Of a stretch of 64,000 nucleotides of DNA, positions 46,578 to 58,557 are shown one piece after another. Below the pieces are notes generated by a model that saw nothing but the letters and a program-made list of their open reading frames with translations, did not search any database and was not told the DNA's origin. The number at the start of each line of letters is the position of its first letter. The stretch's first letter is position 1. The position numbers and the translations under genes were made by a program. This stretch comes from Pseudorasbora parva (Eukaryota; Chordata; Actinopteri; Cypriniformes; Gobionidae): positions 41,198,992 through 41,262,991 of the forward strand of contig NC_090188.1 in NCBI RefSeq assembly GCF_024679245.1, given 5' to 3'.

Positions 46578-47002
46578 CTGCAGAGATCAAAACAGGCTGT
46601 GTGAGAGAATGGCCATTTCCTGCTACAAAACAGCAGACGGAAGACAGGATGAATAGGATGTGAGAAACAGGAAGTAGGAGGTAGTGAAATGTGAGAGTTG
46701 TGGATCTACACCATCAAGTCTAAATGTGCGGTCACATTTAACATTGTTCAGAACATTTTTGTGAGTGAAATTCGGTCATTTCAATAGTAATCATCATGAT
46801 TGGGAATTTCACATGATGACAAAAGATCTGCCCACTCAGGTTTCACAACAGGTTAACTACACAGATTTTCTGCGCTGACCAACAGAAAGAGTCTTGGGTT
46901 GAAAGCGTCTTCTGTGCGAGCTGTGCTTTCTACATCCCTGCGCTACAGTGTTGGATGTATTTCAGCCAAAATACTGTCCATTTTGACAAATGAAAACTCT
47001 TC

Positions 47003-47843
47003 GGCCCTGTTTACACCGGGTATTAAGATGTGTTTTGCTCCATCGGATCTCAAGTAGATAAACACATTCCCGTTTACACCTGGTGTTTCAATCTGACTCT
47101 TTTGTCCACTTTCATCCACTTTTGTCCTAACTTTTTCGAGAGGAGGGGCTATGGGCGGATAAATGTATGGCCTTTCTCAGATCTTTCAATCTAACGGACA
47201 CAATAAACTCACACAATTTACATATGAATTGTTGTCAAGTCCTGGGCTACTTTAACATGGTTGCCGCAGGATGTTTTTCATGTCAGCGGGTTGAAGTGAC
47301 CCCATTAATGTGATATTTAGCCCTGGGAATTTTACCTCCCCTGGAAAACGATCAGGTTTGTTTTGGCCTAGTTTTGCAATAGGGTGGGTTTTGATGTGAA
47401 AACATGGCAACCCTGCATATGAACGCGTCCAGAGACGATAGAAAAAAACACCGGACCGGACCGGACAAGACCAGCTGGAACCTCTGAGTGTGTGTTAGAT
47501 ATCAGGAATGGGGAGAGAACATTGAACTTGGTATGATTTTCATCTTTAAACCGAACTTGGGTCTTCAGCCGACAAAGATTAAATCCTGTCTGGCTAGATC
47601 ACATCCCATAATGTTTACTCATTAGGTCAGTAGGAAGAGAGCAGGGGGTCTTTTGTGGCTGTTTGAACACATTCGACCACATGAGTGCATACATGACAAA
47701 AGCAATCCGGTCGAAAGAGTTTTCCACTACCTCTGAAGTGGTCGAAAGTGGACAAGCTCAAAGTGCTTTAGACCCGGTTTACAGCTGTATTTAACATTGT
47801 CCATGTGTGAGCTGATCGAGCACAACACATCTTAAAACCAGCA
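47003..47843 (+). mobile_element. Miniature element with GGCCCTGTTTA end, copy 2
   Basis: The left end is ggccctgtttacaccgggta followed by ttaagatgtgttttg. The right side has acatcttaaaaccag in inverse. It shares most of its interior with the copy at 23046-23623. It lies in the last intron of the minus-strand gene. Confidence 0.65.
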
Positions 47844-48955
47844 CCTTAAATATCTGATCTCTTTTAGACAGTAATGAGTTTAAATGGAAAACTTCCTCAG
47901 ATGTTTTTGATGACAAAATTAAGCAGTAATCTAAAATGAAACTCTAAGGTTTCACAAGCAATCTCGAACATGTCTCACATTCTCCATCAAAAGTCAATGA
48001 TTTCAATATGAACTCGAACATTTCTCATCTCTCATCCAAGACAAAATGATCTGAGCTGTGTCATCCATGTTGATTTTATAGCTCTATATTTCTTGTCTAT
48101 GTCAGCTATTGTCCCATTTGTGCTGTTTTATTCCGCCATAAAATGTTCCACTATAAGAACAGATCTCAAGAACAGGGCTAGTCTACAGGCGGCTGTTGCA
48201 TGTGGTGAAGAGAGCGAGTGTGAGGAGTCAATGGTCACGGCATTTAAAACGCACATCAGGAGGACATTCATCATTTACTAAAGGCATTATTTGTAGTTTT
48301 ACAATAAACTGAACATTATTCATAGCATTACTCACATTACGTATAGCATTTCTCCTTCTTTATGGTTAGAAAATATCACAGAGCTGCATGAAAAACATAC
48401 AGAACATATGTATCATTGTTATCATATATTTATTTGGCTTCATGTTTCATGTGTAGAAATGTTTCTTTCAGTTGTTTTTTATGTGCGGAACCGTGTGGAA
48501 CTTAAATGAACACAATGTCATGATAACATGATATGATTGACAGCTCTAGAACGAATGAGCTCTCTGACTCACATAACAGACGCACACGGAAGAAAATGGT
48601 GCTCTGGTACTGTTTCAAGCTCTTACAGATCGTATAATGATTAGGAAAATGTATAGAAATGATAATCTGTAAAGAACATGTAAGAATAAATCTGTGCTCA
48701 GACACTCTCCTCGGAATACTTTTTTTTCTGTTTACACAGGTTTTCCAAACATTACCACCACTCTCACACTTTTGTGCTCGGGTAAGCTCAAATCTAATTG
48801 GACGATTTGTTTCATCGAGTCGGCAATGGGGGAAAATATCTATACACTGGTCGGGGAAAAAATCTTGCTTCGGTGTGCTGTGATTGGTCACGCATGGTGT
48901 GAATTGCTCCTGAGGGATTTAATGTTTCGAATCAAGATTCATTGCGACATATCAA
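47844..48955. other. Intronic DNA, unassigned
   Basis: Part of the last intron of the minus-strand gene. Frames are short and none has a domain. No element ends were found. Confidence 0.4.
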
Positions 48956-48956
48956 T

Positions 48957-49506
48957 CAATCAATCAACTTTATTTATATCGCGCTTTTACAATCACGATT
49001 GTTTCAAAGCAGCTTCACAGTGTCAAACAGGATAATATTGCAACAAAATTAGATTTGGCTGTACAGTCGTTCTGGAGAAAACAGTGATGTTATCAGCTTA
49101 TTTTAATTTATCATATAGCGACAATGTTGGCAGATCAGTATTATAGTTTATAGAATTAAATAAAACCTAATTCATACATTTTATTTGTATAATTAGTTGA
49201 ATAACTTTAATTGAAATTGAATGTCCCCAACTGAGCAAGCCAAGCCAAAGGCGACAGTGGCAAGGAACCAAAACTCCATCAGCGCATGATGGAGAAAAAT
49301 AAACCTTGGGAGAAACCAGACTCAGTCGGGGTGCCAGTTCTCCTCTGGACTATTAACACAAGGTGTATGATTATTATTCTGGCAACCTTACAGGTCAGAA
49401 ATCATGTTAGATTGGAATATTCAAAATTTCAGGATTGTGACATATATTCCTGCCCTTTAATCACACTCAGCATCAAAGGCCCTTTAGTGTCCATCCACTT
49501 TTTCAT
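48957..49506 (+). repeat. Dispersed repeat, fuller copy (same family as 1560-3265)
   Basis: It starts with (TCAA)n, then ctttatttatatcgcgcttt, the cagcttcacagtgtcaaaca block, actgtacagtcgttctggag, and a 3' part with aaaccttgggagaaaccaga and agttctcctctgga. The family is high-copy in cyprinid DNA as I remember it. No transposase or promoter boxes are recognised. Confidence 0.65.
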
Positions 49507-49510
49507 TTAA

Positions 49511-50668
49511 CCACTTCAGCTCTGCACCCCCTCTTGGACCCACCGGTGGGTCCAAAATTGCATCATCATAATCTTTTTTAAAAATCTATAACTCGCGCAC
49601 CACAAAACTAGACATATATGATATAATTTGAAAGATTAGAACCTCAGCTTTCTTAATAACCCAATAACTTCTGCATTTATATTACATAGAAGAAAATAAT
49701 ACGGTCTGAATTCGACCCCCCCGCAACGACCACCCCTTGAGAAAATCATGCAAATAATATAAAATTTCATATTTTTATCACACAAACACACCTATAATAG
49801 ACAAGTCATATATCAAATGAAAGCTATCGGCCTCAGGAATATCGTTGAGCAGTTACTTTCACCGATCCAATAATTTACAGTACATTTATTATGAAAAGAA
49901 TCACAAAGATGGAAAAGACTCCTTTGAACAAGCAAACACACAAGTCATATTTCTGTTCGGATCACAAACTCGTTGTAAAGCTACTAGCCTCAAACCCTAT
50001 ATCAGCTTGTTCCTTAGGTTGTTTGCTTCAAAATGAGACTATTTTTACATGTCTGTGAGCAAGTATGGCCAAATGACACTGCTAGTTTTGATTGTCGATG
50101 TTAGCCACAATTTTTGATGATGTCATCACATATTGCATCATGCTACAGAAAAGCTGAGAATCTCAGCTCTTTATAGACATGTGGATCATGATTCTAGACC
50201 AATCAGAGCCCGAGATCTCCCTTTACAAAGTTGAAGAGGTGGAGCCTTCTTTTCGATTTCCTAGCGGCCAGTTTATGTCAATGCGGATGAGTAGGAGTTG
50301 TTAGACATTTTGGTCAGATAAATCTCAATAACTTTTATTTGCAAGGAGATATCACGAAAATTCTTTTTCCCCCTGTTTAGTGCCAATTTATAGAATCAAC
50401 AGAAACTTCCAAAAAGCTTGGATCCCAAAATGATACAAAAATATAGATTTTTAAATAACAAATTAATTAAAAATAAATCAAAATATTTATTTTTTATCTA
50501 TGTTTATCATAAGATTGTGAATAGATACGATATAATATATGCAGTTTTTTCTGTAAAATGAGACCATTTTTATCAATTTACTTCAACGCATGTGGGTAGG
50601 GCGCTCTTTTAAATTCAGATAGTCCTAATTGTCCTAAAAATGCAAAATGTGCTGCAGAGCTCGAGTGG
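49511..50668. mobile_element. TTAA-target element, piggyBac-like ends
   Basis: The left end ccacttcagctctgca pairs with the inverted right end ccactcgagctctgca (14 of 16). TTAA flanks at 49507-49510 and 50669-50672. The element contains gacccaccggtgggtcc, a 17-bp palindrome, near its left end. No transposase frame survives. The right TTAA is also the left TTAA of the next element. Confidence 0.8.
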
Positions 50669-51179
50669 TTAAAGGGGTACTTCAGTGCTGGGAAGATGAA
50701 TCTGTATTACTACAATTCCCAGAATGCTTCGCTGTCCTGTGGGGCCATTCCCAAAGCCACCGCTACTGGATTACTGTGACTGAGTTGGAGAAGACACTAC
50801 AATTAAAAACTGAACGTGTCTGTTCAATATAATGAGTGAGTCACCGCGTGAGTATCACAGCACTGAGGAGCAGGAGTGAGATAAATGAGCTGATGAGCTC
50901 TCGTGATGAGAGCTGAGGTAATCGGGACTACACTCGCGCCATTCATTCACAACGCGAGTTCAGTCTGGTGCGTTTCAGTTCATGCCTTGGCAAGCTTAAT
51001 TTTCATAGAAATTAATTTGAGAAGTTAAAAGACTTACATTGCTCAGCATAGCTCTGTTTAAATGAGTGCCTGTAGCTGCGAGCTGAGCTGTGAGTGTGAT
51101 CTCCATCCCCCATTCGCGGATTCAAAACATGCGGAAATAGCTCCCTCTGCTGGCTGTAGTCTTTAGCCTTTGGCCAAAC

Positions 51180-51226
51180 ATTCCTCCTATGATGCAAATA
51201 CAGTCAATTTGCATCATAGGAGGAAT
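51180..51226. repeat. Perfect hairpin, arms of about 20 bp
   Basis: attcctcctatgatgcaaat is followed after a short loop (acagtc) by its exact reverse complement attgcatcataggaggaat, with one extra T. Confidence 0.9.
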
Positions 51227-51271
51227 TTTTCCAGAAATAAACTGCATAAATCTCTCGTCTCAGGGGGATAT

Positions 51272-51291
51272 GGGGGGGGGGGGGGGGGGGG
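51272..51291 (+). repeat. G homopolymer of 20
   Basis: Twenty G in a row, after a cagggggatat lead. It could fold as a G-quadruplex. Confidence 0.9.
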
Positions 51292-51648
51292 TTTGGTCAC
51301 AATCATTAGAATATACTCCTGGGTTTCTACTGATACAAAGCCATATGCTTATCGCTGAAGTAACCCTTTAAGTTGGTTCCAGTCCGGAAGTATTATTTAT
51401 TTCAGGTGCACTTGCATTAAAGATGATTAGCATATAGGTTGGATTGGCGGTGTGGTTCTGTCCTGGGCAAGAAGCAGCAGTAATAATTTGAGAAAAACAA
51501 TTTTCAGTTTACCTTAGGGTAAACAGAAAAGAACCAACATGATGTATTGCAGATAGCATTAATGTTGATAATAAATGTACAAAATAATTTAGGAATTCAG
51601 TCTGATTCAGGGGAATCAAAATACCAAATCTTGATTGGACGAGAGGAG

Positions 51649-52786
51649 TAGTGTTCATTTTGTTAGACAAGATGAGACTAAATATGTTAGTCAATGACCC
51701 TTTTTTCATGACTAAGACGATTTCTCAATGATGAGACAGCACCAATGTCCAAAAACAATGACTAAGACTAAATTGACATGCATTATGTTGATGAAAAACG
51801 ACGAGAATAAGATAAATTATCTTTATAAAAAATAAGATAAAATCTCTCTTCCTTTTTGTCTACAATCATCTTTACTTTTTCATTATGAGATAGAATATTC
51901 AGCTGTTATGCCTTCAAAATATTGTGAATGAGTTTGCGCTGTTGCTCAAGTACAGGTCTCCTTAACCCTCCTGAGGCTGCAACACGTAACGACATGGAGC
52001 AAGAACACACCCATAGACAGTAGCTAACACGAGCGACAAGCTAGGTAGAAGGAAGAGGCTCGATATTTGGTCGCATTTTGCGTACAATGTAATTAAAGTC
52101 AAAATGTGTCATTTTAACTGACAGGAAGCACCACGGACAAACAAATATTGGGGAAAAACACCACCAACTTCAAGCAACATCTAAAAGCTAACCACACACA
52201 CATTCAGGTAAGGTAACTTAAATTAACGTCTCATAAGCTAATGTTGATTTTCGGCATCTACGCTGTAAATCAACCAGTTAGCTATGGTGTCATTATGCAG
52301 GTTATAACTTATATGTAACATATAATCTTTGTAACTTGTCAGTCGGAGTATGTTGGGGCCCAGCTTTTAAATTGTGTTGGTTCAAAATAAGATACTCTTC
52401 AGAACAAGTTCATCATTTGTGAATGTGTCTCTTAAATCAGCAAACCAGACACGTTTAACAAAGTTGCATTTAAAAAAAAAATCATTCAACAAGTGTATTT
52501 TGTCAGGTAATTATGACATTTAACCAATACTTGAGATGTGTGAAATACCATTTGACTGAAATGGTTATCAAAAATGTGTTATTTAAAAAAAACGACTAAA
52601 ATGTTAAGATATATAATATATACTGGGTTATTTTGACTTAAAGTAGACTAAAATGACAATACTTTTATTCAATGAAAACTTGACTAACAAAAAGAGATAT
52701 GTTAATGAGTAAATATGACTAAACTAACAAAGAAATTTGGCATAAGACTAAGACTAAATTAAAAATAGGTGACAAAATTAACACTA
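51649..52786 (+). mobile_element. hAT-type transposon with BED-finger remnant
   Basis: The left end tagtgttcattttgt pairs with the inverted right end tagtgttaattttgt. GAGAGGAG is duplicated at 51641-51648 and 52787-52794. Near 52140-52207 the plus frame reads GKNTTNFKQHLKANHTHIQ followed by a good donor gtaagg, matching the histidine half of a BED zinc finger in hAT transposases. The cysteine half is lost to a stop. The rest of the transposase is absent. Confidence 0.8.
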
Positions 52787-52794
52787 GAGAGGAG

Positions 52795-53678
52795 GAGCTG
52801 GGGATGAAGGAGGGTAATTTGCTATACAAATATATATATATATGCATGCTTTGATAGACGTCGTATTCCTACAGATAGACATGATTAGCTGACAGTCAGC
52901 TGATGCGAGTTTGACTAATGTGCCCTGTCAGAACTGATGCTATACGCTTGATTTCCGCCATAAATCAAGCCGATTACCACTACAAAAATATTTTTACCAT
53001 TTACTGCTTTTTGTTATTCTTCTATTTCTAGTTATAGCAGAACTTTTGCACATTCACAGAAAATTAGCCTAGAAATCTAGACTTGCCCTAGCGGCAGCAA
53101 ATCTAATCTACCCGCGAGTGTCGTCTAGCAACTATACAATACCCTTCTGAGCTGTAAACGCCAAACTCTTGACGGGCCAATCACATCGTGTATAGAGTTG
53201 GTGGGCGGGGCTTAACATAATGACGCCAGAGTTGCGCTTGCGTGCTTCTAGTAAACACAGAAACTGGCGAACGGCGGTCTTTCGAATCAGCTTTGACCGC
53301 GACTCTGGAAGACTTGGAGTTAAGCTTTTCTCTGAGAAAAGAACAAAGAACGGCACTGAAGTCATTCTTAAGAAGGGAAGATGTGTTCAGAGTTTAGCCG
53401 ACCAGATACGGCGAATGTTTAATCAGTCAGCGAGCTTCCCTTCACCGTCGTTGCTCTGGTTGGTGTAGCGCTATCCTATCGCGTGCAGAGGGAGTTTGAA
53501 AGACAACCGTTTATCCGCCCCTCAGATTGAGCTGTCAATGGTGAGTTTCCAGACCAAACACCTTGATGTGGGTCAGGCTTGTCAGGCTAACAGAAAATAT
53601 TTCCTATTGCAAAATGCGTTGGATAGTTAGTATGAAATGTACTAAGTACTAAGATATTTAAACAGTGCGACACTTTAC
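52795..53678. other. Intronic DNA, unassigned
   Basis: Sequence between the hAT element and the next exon. The gcgagtgtcgtctagcaact region and 53220-53470 have open frames but no splice support on the gene's strand. Confidence 0.4.
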
Positions 53679-53852
53679 CTGTCCACGTGCTCTGATTGGT
53701 CAAGACGAAGGCCCGGCACTGGGCGTGGCTCTCACACACGTCGATAGCTTCATGGACGCTGAAGACTGACAGCAGGCATCCGTCGTGCTGATAGGACGGC
53801 CAGCAGCGGTAGTTCTCTGCTACTATTGAGGCATCGGACACACGCTTGTACT
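53679..53852 (-). CDS. Penultimate coding exon, cysteine-containing module
   Basis: A strong acceptor (ttctctcttttaacag) and donor (ggacag|gtaaagt) bound a 174-bp exon, exactly 58 codons, phase 1 at both ends. It reads [20 protein letters not shown], then [20 protein letters not shown] and [18 protein letters not shown]. Four cysteines (YRC, DGC, DVC, AQC) with the CRAF signature resemble PAN/WSC-type extracellular modules. An N-Q-S sequon follows. A symmetric phase-1 exon is typical of modules in secreted or luminal proteins. It joins in frame to the terminal exon at 46577. I do not recognise the protein, and upstream exons are not visible between 53853 and 64000, so the preceding intron exceeds 10 kb. 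Confidence 0.85.
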
Positions 53853-53917
53853 CTGTTAAAAGAGAGAAAGTCCTGTAAAAATGACATTCTTCAAAATACT
53901 ACAATTATAAATATTTG

Positions 53918-54680
53918 CGTAACACTTTATAAAAATGTTCAGTTGTAAGCCATTTATAAGTGGTTAGTTAATGAATAACTAATCATTTACAAAATATTCA
54001 TAAATGATTATCAAGTGTTATGCTCTCAATAAATTATATACTCATCATTTACTAAGGGTTTGATCATCATGTTCATGATTAACAATGTATTGAGATAATG
54101 GCACGCTGACATTTCAGTGATTAATAATATATTAACTAGCCAGTTAATAACCCTTTACTAAGGATCTGATTGATTATTTTATGATATGCTATTTTTTTTT
54201 AAAGATAACTTATGACAGATTTGTAAATTATTAGCATAATACTTAATCATTTATGAACATATAATCATGATTTGTAAATGATTAGTTTATAATTATCTAA
54301 CAACTTATAATTATTTATCTAATAATTTATAACTGAATCTACAAAACACAAAAAAGTAACAATTTATTAACATTTATGAAACGCATAGTCATCTTTTGTA
54401 AATTATTAGTTTATCATTAACTAATTAATTGTAAATGACTTATAACTGAATTAACATATCACTCAATCATTTATGAACGCATAGTCATGTTTCATAAATC
54501 ATTAGTTAATTATTTACTAATCGCTTCTTGTAAATGAAATGTAACCGAATTTACAAAACATACATAAAATGTTAGCATATCACTTGATAATCATTTATGA
54601 TTGTTTTGTAAATGATTAGTTCATCATTAACAAACCACTTATAAATGACTTACAACTGAACGTTATTATATAGTGTTACC
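53918..54680. mobile_element. hAT-type miniature element, CGTAACACTTTAT ends
   Basis: The left end cgtaacactttataa and the inverted right end ggtaacactatataa pair, continuing through gttcagttgtaag on both sides. AATATTTG is duplicated at 53910-53917 and 54681-54688. The interior repeats taatcatttacaaa-like words in both orientations. It lies only 65 bp upstream of the minus-strand exon acceptor. Confidence 0.85.
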
Positions 54681-54688
54681 AATATTTG

Positions 54689-55402
54689 TTATTTATGGGA
54701 AATGGACAGATGGTTAACCACCAACATCACCCAAATGTAATTAAATTGCACTTCATCGCTACTGTTCTGAAAGTCACTCCTACTAAAGAGGTCATAAACT
54801 GAGGAATCAACTTTCATTCAGCCTTTGAAATATAAAAGTTCATCGTGAAATAAGAATATCCTGTACGTTTCAGAGCTGAAATCTTCATTGTTAGTCAAAG
54901 AAAAGCAAACTATAATACTGATCTGCCAACATTGTTGCTCTGATACATTAATTTATTTGAATATACTCCAGGGTTTCTACTGATACAAATCCATATGCTA
55001 GTCGCTGAAGTAACCCTTTAATAGGATGAAAATAATCTGTTATTTAACAGAGATTATATTCTATAAAGAAAGGGATCAAAGAAATCTTTTTTGCCATCCT
55101 TGGAGCTGTCAATCAAACAGCAAGAGTTTATCAGTGACTCGTTTTATTCAACGAATCTCTTAACTAATCACATTTGCACTGTTAGTGAAGATGAGCGCAT
55201 TCGTTAGTGTACAGAAACTGAGCTGCAATTACGAGATCAATGCTTTCATGAGCTCAACATGTGTCTGTGATTGGCTACAATGATCATCACTGCAACCTTT
55301 CATGCCATAGATCTAAATCTAATGCAAAACTTTTCACGATTAGTGAAGCATGAGAGTTGTAATTAGTTTAACAGACTTAAAGAGAGAGTAATACTATTTC
55401 AA
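54689..55402. other. Intronic DNA with fragment of the 50673 element
   Basis: Bases 54947-55017 (atatactccagggtttctac to cgctgaagtaaccct) match the right end of the 50673-51367 element and are followed by TTAA. The rest up to the minisatellite is unassigned. Confidence 0.5.
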
Positions 55403-55413
55403 ATGGAAAGACG

Positions 55414-56190
55414 TCAGCCAATCACAGTGGACGTTTACACTGAAGTCTCACGGCAGCCAATCACAGCAGTGGGCGTTTACACTGAAGACTCACAGCAGCC
55501 AATCACAGCAGTGGGCGTTTACACTGAAGTCTCACAGCAGCCAATCACAGCAGTGGGCGTTTACACTGAAGACTCACAGCAGCCAATCACAGCGGTGGGC
55601 GTTTACACTGAAGTCTCACAGCAGCCAATCACAGCAGTGGGCGTTTACACTGAAGTCTCACAGCAGCCAATCACAGCGGTGGGCGTTTACACTGAAGTCT
55701 CACAGCAGCCAATCACAGCGGTGGGCGTATACACTGAAGTCTCACAGCAGCCAATCACAGCAGTGGGCGTTTACACTGAAGTCTCACAGCAGCCAATCAC
55801 AGCAGTGGGCGTTTACACTGAAGTCTCACAGTAGCCAATCACAGCAGTGGGCGTTTACACTGAACACTCACAGCAGCCAATCACAGCAGTGGGCGTTTAC
55901 GCTGAAGTCTCACAGCAGCCAATCACAGCAGTGGGCGTTTACACTGAAGTCTCACAGTAGCCAATCACAGCAGTGGGCGTTTACACTGAACACTCACAGC
56001 AGCCAATCACAGCAGTGGGCGTTTACACTGAAGTCTCACAGCAGCCAATCACAGCAGTGGGCGTTTACACTGAACACTCACAGCAGCCAATCACAGCTGT
56101 GGGCGTTTACACTGAAGTCTCACAGCAGCCAATCACAGCAGTGGGCGTTTACACTGAACACTCACAGCAGCCAATCACAGCAGTGGGCGG
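55414..56190. repeat. 42-bp minisatellite, about 18.5 copies
   Basis: The unit is cagccaatcacagcagtggg followed by cgtttacactgaagtctcac and ag. Three variants of one triplet (gtctcac, gactcac, cactcac) alternate, and in the right half the cactcac and gtctcac forms alternate almost strictly, so later growth was by dimers. Each unit has AGCCAATCA, a match to the NF-Y CCAAT box. Since 42 is a multiple of 3, one frame stays open for 143 codons, but stop codons (cagtagcc) and lack of any homology argue against coding. It is embedded in a non-coding element-like context that ends gggcggaggctaaaatccgg. Confidence 0.95.
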
Positions 56191-56197
56191 AGGCTAA

Positions 56198-57835
56198 AAT
56201 CCGGCCCTTTATTTCTAAATTATGACCATTTTTGATGTAAAATTCATTCTAACATTATAAGTGCACCCCAGGAAACATCATAAAACAATAAAACAACACA
56301 GTTCATGACCCCTTTCAGTAAGTAAATCACTGTTTTCTGGCCAAAAGCTGACAGCCCCCAGGACAGCACTGACACACTGCTCAATAAATCAAACACGTCC
56401 AAGAAAAGCATAGTGTGTGTTTGAGCGATCACGTAGGAGCTTAACACACAGCCAAACAAGCTCCTTGAGTGTGTTAACACAGGGGCGTCCAGTGACCTGT
56501 TCCTCAAAGCTGGTTTCAGTTGTTACCCAGGTGAGTTCAAGATTAGTTTGAGCAAACTCTGGTTTTTGGGGCTCAAGAAGGTGGATTGGTTTTTATCAGG
56601 TTCATCACCATGGTAACTCACACTGCACGGCTAACCTGCTCTGGAGCCGCTTTTATTCTGGGTTAGAGATCGCAAACCCAAACTGGACCAATCAGCTGCA
56701 AGTAAAGACGCACTAAAGCCACGCCCCCTGTATCTCTCGTTCCAGATTAAAGAAGTTTATATTGAAAAAACTTTAGAAATAAAATTGTGCATCTTTGTGA
56801 GCTAATTATTTATTATATTTATATTACATGAATTATAATCACTTTGAATTAATATAATATGTTCATATGCACTTTCAGTTGCACGCGCTTCAGAGTTAAT
56901 CGCTCACTCTGGATTAAACCTGAGTGGACAGAGAGAGTTTACACCGAGCTTTAAGAAACGGTTGAACTTGATCTAAACCAGATTGGATTTATCTGGATTT
57001 GTCAACTCTAAACCTGCTCTGAAACTCAGAGTTTGTTCAGCTAGCTTCATGCAACAGGCCTCAGTTCTGTGACGGAGGTAGTCTTCAGGCTTTATCTATT
57101 GCTTCCTCAAAAATTCAGTCAAACACATTTCAAACAGCACTCGGCGTGACCCCGGCCGCAATAAATGTGTCCATGACGGGCAGTCACAGTCAGGCGAAGG
57201 CCAGGAGAAAGAGGGAAGCAGATAAAAAGAGAAAGCGGCAGATAAATAGAGGGAGACGTGAGGGGTGACGGCCTAAAGAAAATTAAACTAACACGTCCCT
57301 CCCACACATTCATCTGGCCCTGTCACTATCTCTGAGCTGCCCGTCGGCTCTTCAACACTGAGATAAAGACAATGAACATTTCAGTCAAACAAGGGAAGGA
57401 TGTTAGAAGGTGAAAATCTGCTAACACTTTAGTTAAGGCTCCAAATCTCACTATTTGTTGCTTATTAGCATGCATATTACTGTGAAATTGGCTGTTTATT
57501 AGTACTTATAAAACAGATTAATGCCTTATTCTGCACGGCCGTATTCTACAACCCTTCATCATAAACTTTAAAACTACCTCTCTAACTATTAATAAGCAGT
57601 AATTAGTAGTTTATTGAGGCAAAAAATTGAGGCACTATCATAGTTTACAGTGAGACTTGGACCATAATCTAAACTATAAACATGCATTTTTATGTAATTA
57701 CTATTATTTTCAATAGTGATTCGCATTAGATTATCTTTACTTTAATAGAATTTTATTTATGCAGGAGATTTGAGATTGTTGGTATTATTGCTGTAAAGTT
57801 TTATATTTTGCTGTTATGAGTGTATGTGTTATGTG
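56198..57835. other. Intronic DNA, unassigned
   Basis: 57420-57650 carries fragments of a known dispersed type (aacactttagtt and cagattaatgccttattctg, related words at 6870). 56590-57060 has cggttgaacttgatctaaac and similar words repeated in inverse, perhaps an old miniature element. No exon was found. Confidence 0.35.
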
Positions 57836-57889
57836 TTGTGTTGTTTATAAGCTACTGGATGCTTTGAATTTCCTTCAGGATTAATAAAG

Positions 57890-57928
<39 letters not shown>
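57836..57928 (+). repeat. LINE 3' end fragment with (CAAT)n tail
   Basis: gctactggatgctttgaatt with tccttcaggattaataaaga followed by (CAAT)n is a common fish LINE 3' terminus. Confidence 0.65.
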
Positions 57929-57929
<1 letters not shown>

Positions 57930-58557
57930 CAGTATAATTTTTTTCATGATAACATTACAGTAATGAGATTTGTTAAGTTACAGTAATGATAATTAGGGGG
58001 GATATTTTTACTTGTGATGAATATAATGTGCAACACTGTCAACATTCTCCTCACTGCCGCTATGATGGCCAGATCTTACGTGTGCTTTTTGTCATAAAAA
58101 TGTGCAGCTGTCCTCATCTCGGTCACGTTGTATCAAGTCAACATTACAAGACATGATTCACATTAACACAACATGCTGTTTGTAATACTGAACGTATGAC
58201 ATTACATTAGTGAACAGCGGCAGCTGTTCTGTCTCAGATGAGAGAAAGAATATATGTAGCTGTCCGTATGAATACAACAGCTGCGAGCAGCTCAATTTGA
58301 AAAAAAAATGTGTGTGGAAGAGGCACATTATTCAGTAAAAAGAATATTAATAATACAATGTCCCTTTTGCCTTTAACTGATTTGGTAAACAGACAATAAC
58401 TATAGTAGGATTTCACGAATAAAATTGACCCAGCTAACAGGAACTTTCCATGTTTTCACTGTTATACGGTAGGGGTTATTATTACACATCTTCTGAAAGA
58501 GTACAGAATCTCAGGATCAAAACAGAGGTGAAGAAGAAGCAGAAACTAGTGATAACA
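57929..58557. other. Unassigned stretch
   Basis: No element ends or exons seen. Confidence 0.35.

Larger units (their letters stand above)
50673..51367. mobile_element. TTAA-target miniature element (Kolobok-like), abutting
   Basis: The left end aggggtacttcagtg and the inverted right end agggttacttcagcg match at 13 of 15 positions. TTAA flanks at 50669-50672 and 51368-51371. Inside are a perfect hairpin at 51180-51226 and a 20-G tract at 51272-51291. A right-half relative lies at 54947-55017. Confidence 0.8.

Noticed and set aside
46204..46656. 150-residue plus-strand frame
   Set aside because: It overlaps the terminal exon and 3' UTR on the minus strand, which have splice and poly(A) support. 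The plus-strand frame has no domain.
55403..55834. 143-residue open frame of repeated QQPITAVGVYTE units
   Set aside because: A 42-bp unit keeps frame by chance. Later units contain stop codons, and there are no splice sites, no poly(A) signal and no homology.
55414..56190. CRISPR-like array
   Set aside because: The units are contiguous with no unique spacers, and the DNA is clearly eukaryotic.
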